Origin: Gemmatimonadota bacterium
GTDB taxonomy: Bacteria; Latescibacterota; UBA2968
NCBI GenBank assembly: GCA_002727195.1
Contig: PBWH01000005.1
Location: 382,669 to 441,693, forward strand
DNA: 59,025 nucleotides
Direction: 5' to 3'
Shown here: positions 8,634 to 17,179 of the stretch, in pieces
Numbering within the stretch: the first letter of the stretch is position 1
Layout of the letters: each line of letters opens with the position of its first letter
Translations under genes and position numbers: made by a program
The notes under the pieces: generated by a model
What the model saw: the letters and a program-made list of their open reading frames with translations, nothing else
The model's database searches: none
What the model was told of the DNA's origin: nothing

Positions 8634-9030
8634 ATGATCGCTCTTCTCCAGCTCATCGTGATCAGCCTGACCGTGTCAGCACAGGATGTTCCGCCGTGGC
8701 GAGTCGCCAGCGCGAGGGGGTCTACTGGACGCTGAACGACTCCGGAAACCCCGACGTGATCTACGCGACCGGCCTCGACGGGAAGCTCATACGTGAGTTT
8801 CGGGTCATCGGCGACGACGCCCAGGTTGCCGTCTGGATCAACGGAACCGAATTGCACCGGAACAATCGACGGGGCGGCGCATTCCCCGACGGGGATGTCG
8901 TTCCCTGCCAACTCGAATCGGGCTGGAACCAGGTCCTCTGCAAGGTCGGTCAGAACGGCGCAGGCTGGGCGCTATAGGTCAGGTTCAACGATCCCGATGG
9001 GGCCCTGAAGTATGCCGCGCAACGGAGGTA
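8634..9030 (+). pseudogene. Decayed secreted protein
   Basis: ATG 8634 opens a signal peptide (MIALLQLIVISLTVSAQD). That frame stops after ~35 codons. The following sequence continues sensibly in another frame: REGVYWTLNDSGNPDVIYAT, then a segment VAVWINGTELHRNN...GWNQVLCKVGQNGAGW. The latter resembles the carbohydrate-binding-like C-terminal modules with GWN-x-x-L-x-K-V. A TAG at 8975 interrupts it, and the same frame resumes as VRFNDPDGALKYA. So there is at least one frameshift, an internal deletion and one nonsense codon. The original enzyme type cannot be named. The preceding ~90 bases hold only a weak gggatggtc / gaccatccc inverted pair. Confidence 0.65.
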
Positions 9031-9062
9031 CTCGTGTCTGAACAGAAACAGGGGGTGTAGGA

Positions 9063-10808
9063 ATGGATCGCCAGCTCATGACCAATGAAGAGAACTATCA
9101 CTTCGACATCGCGGGATTCCTTCACATACCCGGTGTTCTAAACTCGGGTGAACTACAGCGCCTCAACGACGCGGTCGAAACCTCCGGCGCTTCCTCCGGA
9201 TTCGTCGGGCTCCCCGAGGGTCAACGCGAACCGTTCAGAGAGCTTCTTGTCCATCCTCAACTGGTATGGTATCTGAACCAGCTGGTCGGCCCCGGCTTCA
9301 AGCTCGACCGGTTGCCCGAAATCCTCGGATCGGATCCGGCCATGATCGACCAGCCCCTGGTCGGCGGGAACGAGCCCCTCAACCCCGGGACAGCCTACTT
9401 CTACAAGAATGGCCGCCGGTATTGTCAGGCCGTAAGGGTGATCTGGGCCCTGTCGGACGTTGAAGAAAACGCAGGCGGTTTCGTGTTTGTCCCCCACACT
9501 CACCGCGGCAATGTCGATATCCCCGAAGACGTCCTGACCGGGGTAGACGACCTGGGCCTGACCCGACAGGTCACGATGCGTGCGGGTGATCTGCTGATCA
9601 TCGGTCTGTCGGTTGCTCAGGGCGTGCGAGAGTGGACTCACGAAGCCAGCAGACTCCTGAGCTTCGAGTATACGGGTCGGGGCGTCCTCCGCTCACCGGG
9701 AACGGGTGAAGCCGTCGAGACCTACGAGCGTCCCGACTTCCTCGAGGAATTGAGCGACGTACAAATCGCGTCGATCCACCGTCCGGATTATCGCGACAGC
9801 ACACCGCCCCCGACGATCGTGACGGACGGCGAGACGGCAACCGTCGGTCTGCGCGGAGATCTGTTCCACCCGTCCATCTACGTCAAGAATCCCGACGCCA
9901 ACATTGACGAGAAGGAGTTCTTCTTCTCGGACCTGTGCGGATACCTGGTCGTCCGGAACGTCATGGACGAAGCCTGGCTCGCGGAGGCGAACGAAGCCAT
10001 GGATCTGCACGAGGACCAGATCGAGATCGGCAGTAACACGGCAGGCAAGTCGAAGACGTTGGCCGGGTCGGGTCGACCTGAGCTGCGAGGTCTGTTCAAG
10101 CTGCCTGGAAAACACGGTGAAGCATTTCGCAAGATGATCGCCCATCCCCCGATCGAGCATCGCATCAACTGGATGGGCGGCAGCGGCGCCTGGCTGAGCG
10201 GGGCCACGGCGATCTGTTCGGTAGAAGGGACTTCGGGTCACACCCTGCACACGAACGGTGAGCCGCTGAACCCGTCACGCCAGTGGTTCTACCAGAACGG
10301 TCGCAGCTACTGCCAGGCCATCACCTGCACCTGGCAGCTCCGTGACGTCACCGAAGACGATGGCGGATTCGCTTGCGTCCCGGGGTCCAACCACGCCAAC
10401 TACCCGCTGCCCCGCGGTGTTTCCTACTGCGACGAGCCGATGGGCCTGGTCAAACACATCGACATGAAGGCCGGCGACGTCCTCTTCTTCGCCGACGGTT
10501 CAAACGCCCACGGCACCTATGCCTGGAAGGGGCCCTTGTCGCGTCGAGGTGTCCTCATCAAATACTCCTCCCGACACTTCAACCGAGGCGGCGGCGCACC
10601 CAGCCACCCGGAGAACCGCTGGGGCAATGCTGTCGAGGGGATGACCGACGCGCAGCTGGCCGTGATGCGTGGCGCCGACCGCGACGTCTTCGGTAACAAC
10701 GTCCCCCGTCTTGATGTGGAGAACGGTCGCATCAACGTCTCGTATGAGCGGGGCGGCTCGCTCTACAGCACCGACACGCCAGATGGCCCAGTCGCGAAGA
10801 AGCCATGA
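9063..10808 (+). CDS. Tandem-duplicated PhyH (phytanoyl-CoA dioxygenase-like) protein
   Basis: 581 residues, twice the usual length. Two homologous PhyH modules lie at about residues 10-240 and 285-530; the matching segments EPLNPGTAYFYKNGRRYCQA (103-122) and EPLNPSRQWFYQNGRSYCQA show the duplication. In the second module the iron-ligand positions read H396-x-N398 and H483. In the first module the same positions are V100, G102 and Q186, so it cannot bind iron in the usual way. PhyH proteins are Fe(II)/2-oxoglutarate oxygenases. Here the first half is probably structural or regulatory. The module type matches the single-domain gene at 39606. A stand-alone gene following the decayed one at 8634. 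Confidence 0.85.
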   Translation: MDRQLMTNEENYHFDIAGFLHIPGVLNSGELQRLNDAVETSGASSGFVGLPEGQREPFRELLVHPQLVWYLNQLVGPGFKLDRLPEILGSDPAMIDQPLVGGNEPLNPGTAYFYKNGRRYCQAVRVIWALSDVEENAGGFVFVPHTHRGNVDIPEDVLTGVDDLGLTRQVTMRAGDLLIIGLSVAQGVREWTHEASRLLSFEYTGRGVLRSPGTGEAVETYERPDFLEELSDVQIASIHRPDYRDSTPPPTIVTDGETATVGLRGDLFHPSIYVKNPDANIDEKEFFFSDLCGYLVVRNVMDEAWLAEANEAMDLHEDQIEIGSNTAGKSKTLAGSGRPELRGLFKLPGKHGEAFRKMIAHPPIEHRINWMGGSGAWLSGATAICSVEGTSGHTLHTNGEPLNPSRQWFYQNGRSYCQAITCTWQLRDVTEDDGGFACVPGSNHANYPLPRGVSYCDEPMGLVKHIDMKAGDVLFFADGSNAHGTYAWKGPLSRRGVLIKYSSRHFNRGGGAPSHPENRWGNAVEGMTDAQLAVMRGADRDVFGNNVPRLDVENGRINVSYERGGSLYSTDTPDGPVAKKP

Positions 10809-10813
10809 TCTTT

Positions 10814-10839
10814 CGTTCCCAGGCTGGAGCCTGGGAACG
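10814..10839. repeat. Palindrome, GTTCCCAGGCT type
   Basis: Near-perfect inverted repeat (cgttcccagg ctgga gcctgggaacg) directly before the CoA-transferase start. Read in frame it would add SQAGAWERG to that protein, which supports starting translation after it. Confidence 0.75.
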
Positions 10840-10849
10840 AGGTTTATCC

Positions 10850-12034
10850 ATGCCCGATAATCTCCCACTTTCCCGGTTCACCGTCCTCGACCTGGCCCGC
10901 GTTCGCTCAGGCCCGACCGCCGTTCGTCAACTCGCCGACTGGGGCGCGAACTGCATCAAGATCGAAGCCCCCGAAGCCATCGAAACGACCGGCGACATGG
11001 GTGGCCCGCGTCACGGCCCTGACTTCCAGAATCTCCACCGCAACAAGCGGAGCATGACCCTAAACCTGAAGGACGCCGTCGGTCACGCTGCTTTCATGCG
11101 GATGGTCGAACAGGCTGACGTCGTCGTTGAGAATTTCCGTCCGGATGTCAAGACCCGGCTGAAGGTCGATTACAAATCCTGCCGATCCGTGAACCCACGG
11201 ATCGTCTACGGCAGCGTTTCCGGTTTTGGACAGGACGGACCCTACAGCGGTCGTCCCGGGTTCGACCAGATCGCTCAGGGGATGGGCGGCCTGATGTGGA
11301 TCACGGGTATTCCGGGTCAGGGCCCGGTGCGGGTGGGGATCCCGGTCGCCGACCTCACAGCCGGGATGTATACAGCGATGGGTATTCTGATCGCGCTTCT
11401 TCAGCGAGAGGAGACCGGCGTCGGACAGCACGTCCACACGTCACTTCTGGAAGCACAGATCTCGATGCTCGATTTCCAGGCGACGCGCTGGATCACGGGG
11501 AACGAGGTTCCCGGTCAGGCCGGCAACAACCATCCGACCAGCATCCCGACCGGTGTCTTCCAAACCTCAGACGGATTCATCAACATCGCGACGACGGGAG
11601 AAAAGATCTGGCAGCGTCTCTGTCGAGCGATCGGCGCTGATGATCTAATCGAGGACACGCGCTATTCCGACGGACCGTCGCGCCTCGAAAACCGGGACGC
11701 CTGCAACGCCGACCTGCAGAAGCACCTGCTCGATAAGACCAGCTCCGAGTGGGTCGAGATCCTGAACGAAGCGGGTGTAGCTTGTGGTCCGATCTACAAG
11801 ATGGACGAGATGTGGGCGGACGAACAGGTTCGCCATCTCGACATGTCCAGGGCCGTTACCAACAGCGAAGTCGGCGAGCTGAACGTCGTACGAAACGCCG
11901 TCAATCTGAGTGAGGCGACGGACGTCCCCTACACGGGATCTCCCGAGCGAGGTGAGCACACCGAAACGATCCTAAGCGAGTTCGGGTTCAGCAGTGAAGA
12001 AATCGAAACGATGAAAGGAAACGGCATCGTATGA
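10850..12034 (+). CDS. CaiB/BaiF (family III) CoA-transferase
   Basis: 394 residues. The N-terminal domain has VLDLARVRSGPTAVRQLADWGA and the CoA-site segment HRNKRSMTLNL. The likely catalytic Asp is in VADLTAGMY, matching the aspartate that forms the glutamyl/aspartyl-CoA anhydride in this family. These enzymes move CoA between acids such as carnitine, formate/oxalate or aromatic acids. Start at ATG 10850, after the palindrome. The stop overlaps the start of the enoyl-CoA hydratase gene (ATGA at 12031), so the pair would activate an acid to its CoA ester and then hydrate or isomerise it. Substrate unknown. Confidence 0.88.
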   Translation: MPDNLPLSRFTVLDLARVRSGPTAVRQLADWGANCIKIEAPEAIETTGDMGGPRHGPDFQNLHRNKRSMTLNLKDAVGHAAFMRMVEQADVVVENFRPDVKTRLKVDYKSCRSVNPRIVYGSVSGFGQDGPYSGRPGFDQIAQGMGGLMWITGIPGQGPVRVGIPVADLTAGMYTAMGILIALLQREETGVGQHVHTSLLEAQISMLDFQATRWITGNEVPGQAGNNHPTSIPTGVFQTSDGFINIATTGEKIWQRLCRAIGADDLIEDTRYSDGPSRLENRDACNADLQKHLLDKTSSEWVEILNEAGVACGPIYKMDEMWADEQVRHLDMSRAVTNSEVGELNVVRNAVNLSEATDVPYTGSPERGEHTETILSEFGFSSEEIETMKGNGIV

Positions 12035-12828
12035 GTGAGGGCCAACCCGAACTGTTGACCGATGTGTCGTCTGGGGTAGGAACCATCCGGTTCAACCGAC
12101 CGGCCAAACACAATGCGATCACGTTCGACATGTGGAGGGGTCTGGGCGCGGCCGTCGACACGTTCGCGGCGGATGACAGCGTTCGGGTGATCGTATTAGC
12201 GGGCGAAGGTGGACACGCTTTCTCCAGCGGCGCCGACATTTCCCAGTTCGAGAAACACCGCACAGAGCCCGACGCGGTCGAGATCTACAACTACACGCTT
12301 GGTGAATCCTGTCGGAAACTGACCGACATCGACAAGCCCACCGTCGCCAGGATCCAGGGCTACTGTATGGGTGGAGGTCTCGCGACGTCGCTGTGCTGCG
12401 ACCTCAGAATCGCCACCGCGGATTCCGCGTTCGCCATTCCGGCCGCCAAATTGGGCGTCGGCTACGCCTACGGGTCGCTGCAGACACTGACACGCTTGGT
12501 CGGTCCCGCATCCGCGAAAGAGATCATGTTCACGGGACGCCGCTTTACGGCTACCGAGGCATACGATATGGGACTGATCAGCAGGCTGGTAAAAGACAGC
12601 GACGAGCTGGATTCGGTCATGGACGAATACACGTCGGCGCTCGCCGCAAACTCACCCCTGACGATCAAGGCCTGCAAACGGATCATCGCCGATCTGGGCA
12701 AAGACCCGGATCAGCGAGACATCGAGACGTGTAATCAGCTTGTCGACGACTGCTTCACGAGCAACGACTACAAGGAAGGGCGCCAGGCCTTTCTGGAGAA
12801 GCGGAAGGCTGAGTTCAAGGGTAGTTAG
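12031..12828 (+). CDS. Enoyl-CoA hydratase/isomerase (crotonase) family protein
   Basis: 265 residues, standard length. Oxyanion-hole segments are present: HAFSSGADISQF (~residues 70-82) and QGYCMGGGLATSLCCDLRIA (~110-130). After them comes FAIPAAKLGVGYAYG, where catalytic residues of the hydratase subgroup would sit; Glu at the classic first position is not evident, so isomerase, hydrolase or lyase activity is also possible. Translationally coupled to the CoA-transferase. It would act on the CoA ester that enzyme makes. Confidence 0.88.
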   Translation: MSEGQPELLTDVSSGVGTIRFNRPAKHNAITFDMWRGLGAAVDTFAADDSVRVIVLAGEGGHAFSSGADISQFEKHRTEPDAVEIYNYTLGESCRKLTDIDKPTVARIQGYCMGGGLATSLCCDLRIATADSAFAIPAAKLGVGYAYGSLQTLTRLVGPASAKEIMFTGRRFTATEAYDMGLISRLVKDSDELDSVMDEYTSALAANSPLTIKACKRIIADLGKDPDQRDIETCNQLVDDCFTSNDYKEGRQAFLEKRKAEFKGS

Positions 12829-13391
12829 CCTCCCTCCACAGCAACCTCAGGCTTGCGGTTCGTAGTGCTTCGGCAACGGGCCTTCCCCCTTACCACCGCC
12901 AAACGTAACTGTCACAGAACGAGTGACGCTGTTTCGCATCCACAACATCTGGGGCGAGTCGACTACAGGTCAGGGTATCGTTGTCGTTGAAGATCCGGCT
13001 GAGGGAGAATCGTCAACAGCGCTGAAACCCGCCTGAGGCTGGATCATCCCGACCGAAAAGGGTGCATTTCGCAACAACAAGCACGCTCTTGCACACGCCC
13101 GGAACGACGACAGTTGGAAGACAGTCGGGGAAGCCGAGCCCCTTCCTGGACTGACTCACCCAAAGTCGGCTTCACGGTACCCTTCGACGAAAAAGAGCGA
13201 GAGAAACTCCGACTGTATTGTAGATACCCCCAGGGACTGACCTCCCCGCAGTGGCAACGCGTGTCCGGTCAGACCAGCATCCGCCATCAAGGCCCGTAGT
13301 CACACTGATTCGTTCGCCGCAATTCCTGCGCTTTCCAATTCGAGGTGAGATCTCGATCTTGAGCAGATGATTCTCATCTCGGAGGAAAGCC
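12829..13391. other. Intergenic region with possible decayed coding sequence
   Basis: No confident gene. Two stretches look protein-like but are broken by stops and frame changes. One reads VTLFRIHNIWGESTTGQGIV from about 12926. Another, about 13160-13299, reads PKVGFTVPFDEKEREKLRLY. They may be remnants of one small gene, or chance. No periodic repeat was seen. The last bases contain the GGAGGA site for the next gene. Confidence 0.35.
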
Positions 13392-14918
13392 TTGGCTGAT
13401 TTTTGCGACGCAGTAACAGGCTACGCCGATCTCGTACTCGATCGATGTCGCCCAACGGACGCCCCCACGCTCCTGCTCGCCGATGGACTCGACCTGGACA
13501 CGGGTAAACCGTTGGAATGGTCGGGCCACACGACGACGAACCTCGCCTGCCAGCAGAACTTCCTGCGCACACTCGATGCACTATCCGTCGTAACAGGTAA
13601 CGACGCCTACCGGAGCACCGCCGATACCTGGATCACTGAATCGATCGCGAGGATCCAGGACCCCGTCTCCGGCCTGTTCTACTGGGGCGGTCACACGAGC
13701 TACGATCTTCTGGCCGACAAACCGATCCTGGGCAATCACGAGATGAAGTGCGTCTACCCGTACTACGAGGCGCTCTATCGCGCGGCACCGGAAGCGATCG
13801 ACCGGTTCATCGAGGCGAACTGGCACGCCCACATCTGGGACTGGCAGACGCTTCTGTTCAACCGCCACGGTGAGTATGAGCCGTGGGAACAGAAGTGGGA
13901 TGCCGACTTCCAGGGCGGTGTCGTCCCAATCGTCGAAAACAGGGCGCTCTCCTTCGTCAACACGGGCAGCGACCTGATCCTGTGCGGCGCGATGCTCCAC
14001 AAGCTGTCCGGGAGTGAGTCCACCCTGCGCTGGGCGATGAACCTGCTGTCACGGTACGAGGACATCCGTCACGCCGACACCGGACTTGCAGGCTACCAGT
14101 TCAACCATCGCGATCCCTGCCGCGTCCGAGCCTCACTCAAGCCGCCATACGACGTTCGCGATGACGTAAACGAAGTCACCGTCGTGACCAACAACGTCAT
14201 TAAGGTTCGATACGCGCGCGCGGCGGTCACCTTCCTGAACACTTATGAAGCGCTCGGTCCAGAAGCCGGTCAGCCCTTGCTCGACCTGGTCACCCGCGAT
14301 CTGATCGCACTGGCTACTCACTGCTACGATCCTCAGACGCACGCCTTCTACCCTTCCGTAAACGACGGCACACGGCTCTCACCCGACGACGCAAACGATG
14401 GTGTCGGCTACTGCCCGCCGAACAAGCTAACACCGCTTCCCGCTGGCGGCTTACTCTTCCTCTCCTATGCCCGGGCGTATCGCCTGACGGGGAAGGACAC
14501 ATTCGTCGAGACGGCTCTGTCTCTTGCTGAAGGAATGGGTTGGCCTGACCTGATCGTGCCCAAGGACCACGAGGGCAACATTACGGAACCGGACCCGCAC
14601 GGCTGGGTCAATCGGGGGCAGAACGACGTCTGTGCACTGTTCGGGCTGCTCGACCTGTTCGATGCGACCGAAGAGTCACAAGTCCTCGAATCCGCGCAAA
14701 CGCTTGCCGGTCAGTTGATCGAGCGGTACTCGGTCGATGGCTGGTTCGCGTCGCACGCCCGGTCGGGACCGGCGAACATCGATACCGCGCTCCCGCTGGG
14801 ATTGCTGCATCTGGCTGCCGCGGAGGAAGGCGATCGATCGCAGCTGCCGGCGTTCTTCGCCAACAACACCTACTTCGATCCCAAGATCGTGATTCGGAAA
14901 CGGGCCCAAGCATCGTAA
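13392..14918 (+). CDS. Pectate-lyase-like / alpha,alpha-barrel polysaccharide-active protein
   Basis: 508 residues, all-helical pattern expected of an (alpha/alpha) barrel. Recognisable blocks are ILGNHEMKCVYPYYEALY (~residue 117), FIEANWHAHIWDWQTL (~137) and NRHGEYEPWEQKWDADFQG (~156). Similar blocks occur in bacterial proteins annotated as pectate lyases or unsaturated-uronide-acting enzymes. A role on acidic polysaccharide fits the neighbouring sulfatases and sugar-acid enzymes. No signal peptide is seen, so it would act in the cytoplasm on imported oligomers. TTG start at 13392 is chosen because GGAGGAAAGC immediately precedes it. The exact family assignment is uncertain. Confidence 0.6.
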   Translation: MADFCDAVTGYADLVLDRCRPTDAPTLLLADGLDLDTGKPLEWSGHTTTNLACQQNFLRTLDALSVVTGNDAYRSTADTWITESIARIQDPVSGLFYWGGHTSYDLLADKPILGNHEMKCVYPYYEALYRAAPEAIDRFIEANWHAHIWDWQTLLFNRHGEYEPWEQKWDADFQGGVVPIVENRALSFVNTGSDLILCGAMLHKLSGSESTLRWAMNLLSRYEDIRHADTGLAGYQFNHRDPCRVRASLKPPYDVRDDVNEVTVVTNNVIKVRYARAAVTFLNTYEALGPEAGQPLLDLVTRDLIALATHCYDPQTHAFYPSVNDGTRLSPDDANDGVGYCPPNKLTPLPAGGLLFLSYARAYRLTGKDTFVETALSLAEGMGWPDLIVPKDHEGNITEPDPHGWVNRGQNDVCALFGLLDLFDATEESQVLESAQTLAGQLIERYSVDGWFASHARSGPANIDTALPLGLLHLAAAEEGDRSQLPAFFANNTYFDPKIVIRKRAQAS

Positions 14919-15049
14919 TGGACACGACGGTTATGGTGCTATCGCCTCTGGGTATCGGCCATTCGGGCAATGTGGTTTCGGCGCCGGATGCTGTTTGATG
15001 AGTGGATGCGTCTGTCGATGGCGGCGCCTCGCCAGCTTTCTCATCAATA

Positions 15050-15068
15050 CCAGGGGCTCCGCCCCTGG
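15050..15068. repeat. Palindrome, CAGGGGCTCCGCCCCTG type
   Basis: Perfect hairpin ccaggggc / gcccctgg with a short loop, in the 289-base gap between the lyase-like gene and the membrane-protein gene. The same gap contains a second imperfect pair (cccaccgtagctcgaag ... agttggtgg). It may serve as a transcript end. Confidence 0.6.
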
Positions 15069-15207
15069 CTACTATCGATCGCCCCATCCGCGGCCGGGTC
15101 CGACTTTTCCTTGGCGCTTCTTGGCAGACTCCTGACCCACCGTAGCTCGAAGAGCGAAGGGAGTTGGTGGTTCCTGCTTTCAATAAGTGAGCCACAGAAA
15201 TGATGAA

Positions 15208-17130
15208 ATGCGACTAAGAACGATCCTCCTCGGCCTCCTGATGGCCGTTACCGTCAACATCTTCCCTGCGTGGTCGAGTCTGATCCTGCACTCGTCGCGG
15301 ATGGACTATGCCCACGTATCGGTCGCTTTTCTGGTGCCGTTTCTCGCACTCGTCTTCATCAACCAGATCCTCGTCCGCCGAGGCATCGGTCTCTCGTCGT
15401 CAGAAATGATCGCCCTCTGCTGTGTCGGTCTCGTGGCGGCCACGATGCAGGGCGAATGGCTGTCCGGCTACCTGCTCGGGACGATCAGCTCACCCCACTA
15501 CTTCGCCACACCGGAGAACCGCTGGGCCGAACTCCTCCTTCCTCACATGCCCAACTGGGCGATCCTCACCGATCAGGATGCGATCCGCTATTTCCACGAG
15601 AGCATCCCGCCCGATCAGCCGATCCCGTGGGGTGCGTGGGCACAGCCCGTGTTCTGGTGGATGACGCTGGTCGCGGCCCTCCTGATCGGCAGCCTGTCGC
15701 TCACGACCATCTTCCGCCGTCAGTGGGCAGAGAACGAGAAGCTAGCCTTTCCCGTTGCTGCCGGGCTCATCGAGCTGACGGGCGAGGATGACCGATCAGC
15801 CCTGAACCAGTTGTTCAAGTCGCGCCTGTTCTGGATCGGGTTCGGGATCACCTTCGGTATGATCGCGTGGAACACGATCGGCTGGTCGGTCACGGGCTGG
15901 CCGGAGATCCCACTCTTACGGAACCGCAACCTGCGAATCGGACGTGGCTTTCAACCGATTATGTTCGTCGTTCACCCAATGACCATCGCCTTCGGCTACT
16001 TCACCAAATCGGAAGTCCTGTTCAGCATCTGGTTCTTCCACGTGCTGGCCATTCTACAGGCAGGTCTGTTCAACCGAATCGGGTATGAAATCGGCGGTGC
16101 AGACCCGTGGGGCAGCTTTCACACGGCGATCGGTTGGCAGAGCTTTGGCGGGATGATCGTCTTCGTGGGCTGGGGGGTGTGGGTCGGCCGTCACCACTTG
16201 CGTGACGTCTTCAGACAGGCGGTGTTTCGAGAGAAGCGAGTTGATGACAGCAACGAGCTGATGTCGTATCGGACGGCGTTCTGGCTGTTCGTTGGATGTT
16301 CAGTCTACGTATTCCTGTTCCTCCACCAGGCCGGGCTGGGTCTCCTGCCGTCCTCTATCTTCTGGTTCGGGACGGCGGTTCTCTACCTTGGGCTTGCGCG
16401 CATCATCGTGGAAAGCGGCCTGGTGTTCATCCGCGGCCCGATCATCGCGCAAGCGTTCACCTGGCACACCTTGGGCCCGGCCGTGATCAGTCCCGAAGGC
16501 GCGATCGCGATCGGCCTCACCCAGACCTTCTTTTGCGATGCAAAGACACTCGGCATCACGGCTCTTGCCCACGTGCCTCGTCTGGGTCAAACCCTTACGG
16601 CACAGGCGAGGCGAACCCTCGGCCCGCTCGTGATCGGGGGATGCATCCTCGGAGCGATGGCAGTGATGTGGTTCACGCTCTACGAGGCCTACCGAGGCGT
16701 CGGCGCATACAACTTCGGCGTCATCAGCTTCCGGGGCGCCGGAGGAAGCGCGGCCGAATCATACCAGGTCATCGCCAAACGGTTGACGCAAACCTTCGGC
16801 ACCGACTGGAAACGCGTCTCCTTCCTCGGAATCGGAGGTGTACTAACTGCGGGGATGATCGGACTGCGCTACTGGATCCCTGGCTTTTCGATCCACCCGA
16901 TCGGGTTCGCCGTCGGCGCCTCTCTCATTATGCGCAGCAGCGCCTCATCGATCTTCCTGGTCTGGGCGATCAAGTCGATTATCCTAAAGCTGGGTAGCCT
17001 CACCCAGTATCGCCAGTACGCGCCACTATTCCTCGGGATGATGGCCGGCCATACGTTCGGCATCGGTCTAGGCTTGCTCGTGGATGCGATTCTGTTCCCA
17101 GGTGAAGGACATAAACTGAATCGCTGGTAG
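15208..17130 (+). CDS. Polytopic membrane protein, DUF6785/DUF6784 type
   Basis: 640 residues with about 14 hydrophobic segments, starting with a membrane helix (ILLGLLMAVTVNIFPAWSSL). The central motif RRQWAENEKLAFPVAAGLIE resembles the ENEKLxFP segment of oligopeptide-transporter-like (OPT) proteins. A second conserved block is LYLGLARIIVESGLVFIRGP. The family is common in Poribacteria, Planctomycetes and similar bacteria and has no known function. A transporter is likely from topology. ATG 15208 is preferred to GTG 15187, whose extra residues are hydrophilic. It is followed by a sulfatase gene 50 bases later, so it may import or export the sulfatases' substrates or products. Confidence 0.75.
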   Translation: MRLRTILLGLLMAVTVNIFPAWSSLILHSSRMDYAHVSVAFLVPFLALVFINQILVRRGIGLSSSEMIALCCVGLVAATMQGEWLSGYLLGTISSPHYFATPENRWAELLLPHMPNWAILTDQDAIRYFHESIPPDQPIPWGAWAQPVFWWMTLVAALLIGSLSLTTIFRRQWAENEKLAFPVAAGLIELTGEDDRSALNQLFKSRLFWIGFGITFGMIAWNTIGWSVTGWPEIPLLRNRNLRIGRGFQPIMFVVHPMTIAFGYFTKSEVLFSIWFFHVLAILQAGLFNRIGYEIGGADPWGSFHTAIGWQSFGGMIVFVGWGVWVGRHHLRDVFRQAVFREKRVDDSNELMSYRTAFWLFVGCSVYVFLFLHQAGLGLLPSSIFWFGTAVLYLGLARIIVESGLVFIRGPIIAQAFTWHTLGPAVISPEGAIAIGLTQTFFCDAKTLGITALAHVPRLGQTLTAQARRTLGPLVIGGCILGAMAVMWFTLYEAYRGVGAYNFGVISFRGAGGSAAESYQVIAKRLTQTFGTDWKRVSFLGIGGVLTAGMIGLRYWIPGFSIHPIGFAVGASLIMRSSASSIFLVWAIKSIILKLGSLTQYRQYAPLFLGMMAGHTFGIGLGLLVDAILFPGEGHKLNRW

Positions 17131-17140
17131 GACCCAAGGT

Positions 17141-17179
17141 TCTCAATCCTCAATCCTGGATCATCTATCCTCAATTCTG
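17141..17179 (+). repeat. Heptamer repeat, CAATCCT type
   Basis: Units tcaatcc tcaatcc tggatca tctatcc tcaattc follow each other with 7-base spacing and end at the ATG of the sulfatase gene (17180). The same family occurs at 26491, 40633 and 48504. Confidence 0.75.

Noticed and set aside
10805-10849. Upstream start for the CoA-transferase (MIFRSQAGAWERG...)
   Set aside because: The added residues are the translation of the palindromic repeat at 10814-10839, so the ATG at 10850 is preferred.
14970-15203. 77-residue frame between the lyase-like and membrane-protein genes
   Set aside because: It spans the CAGGGGCTCCGCCCCTG palindrome and has no recognisable sequence or start site.
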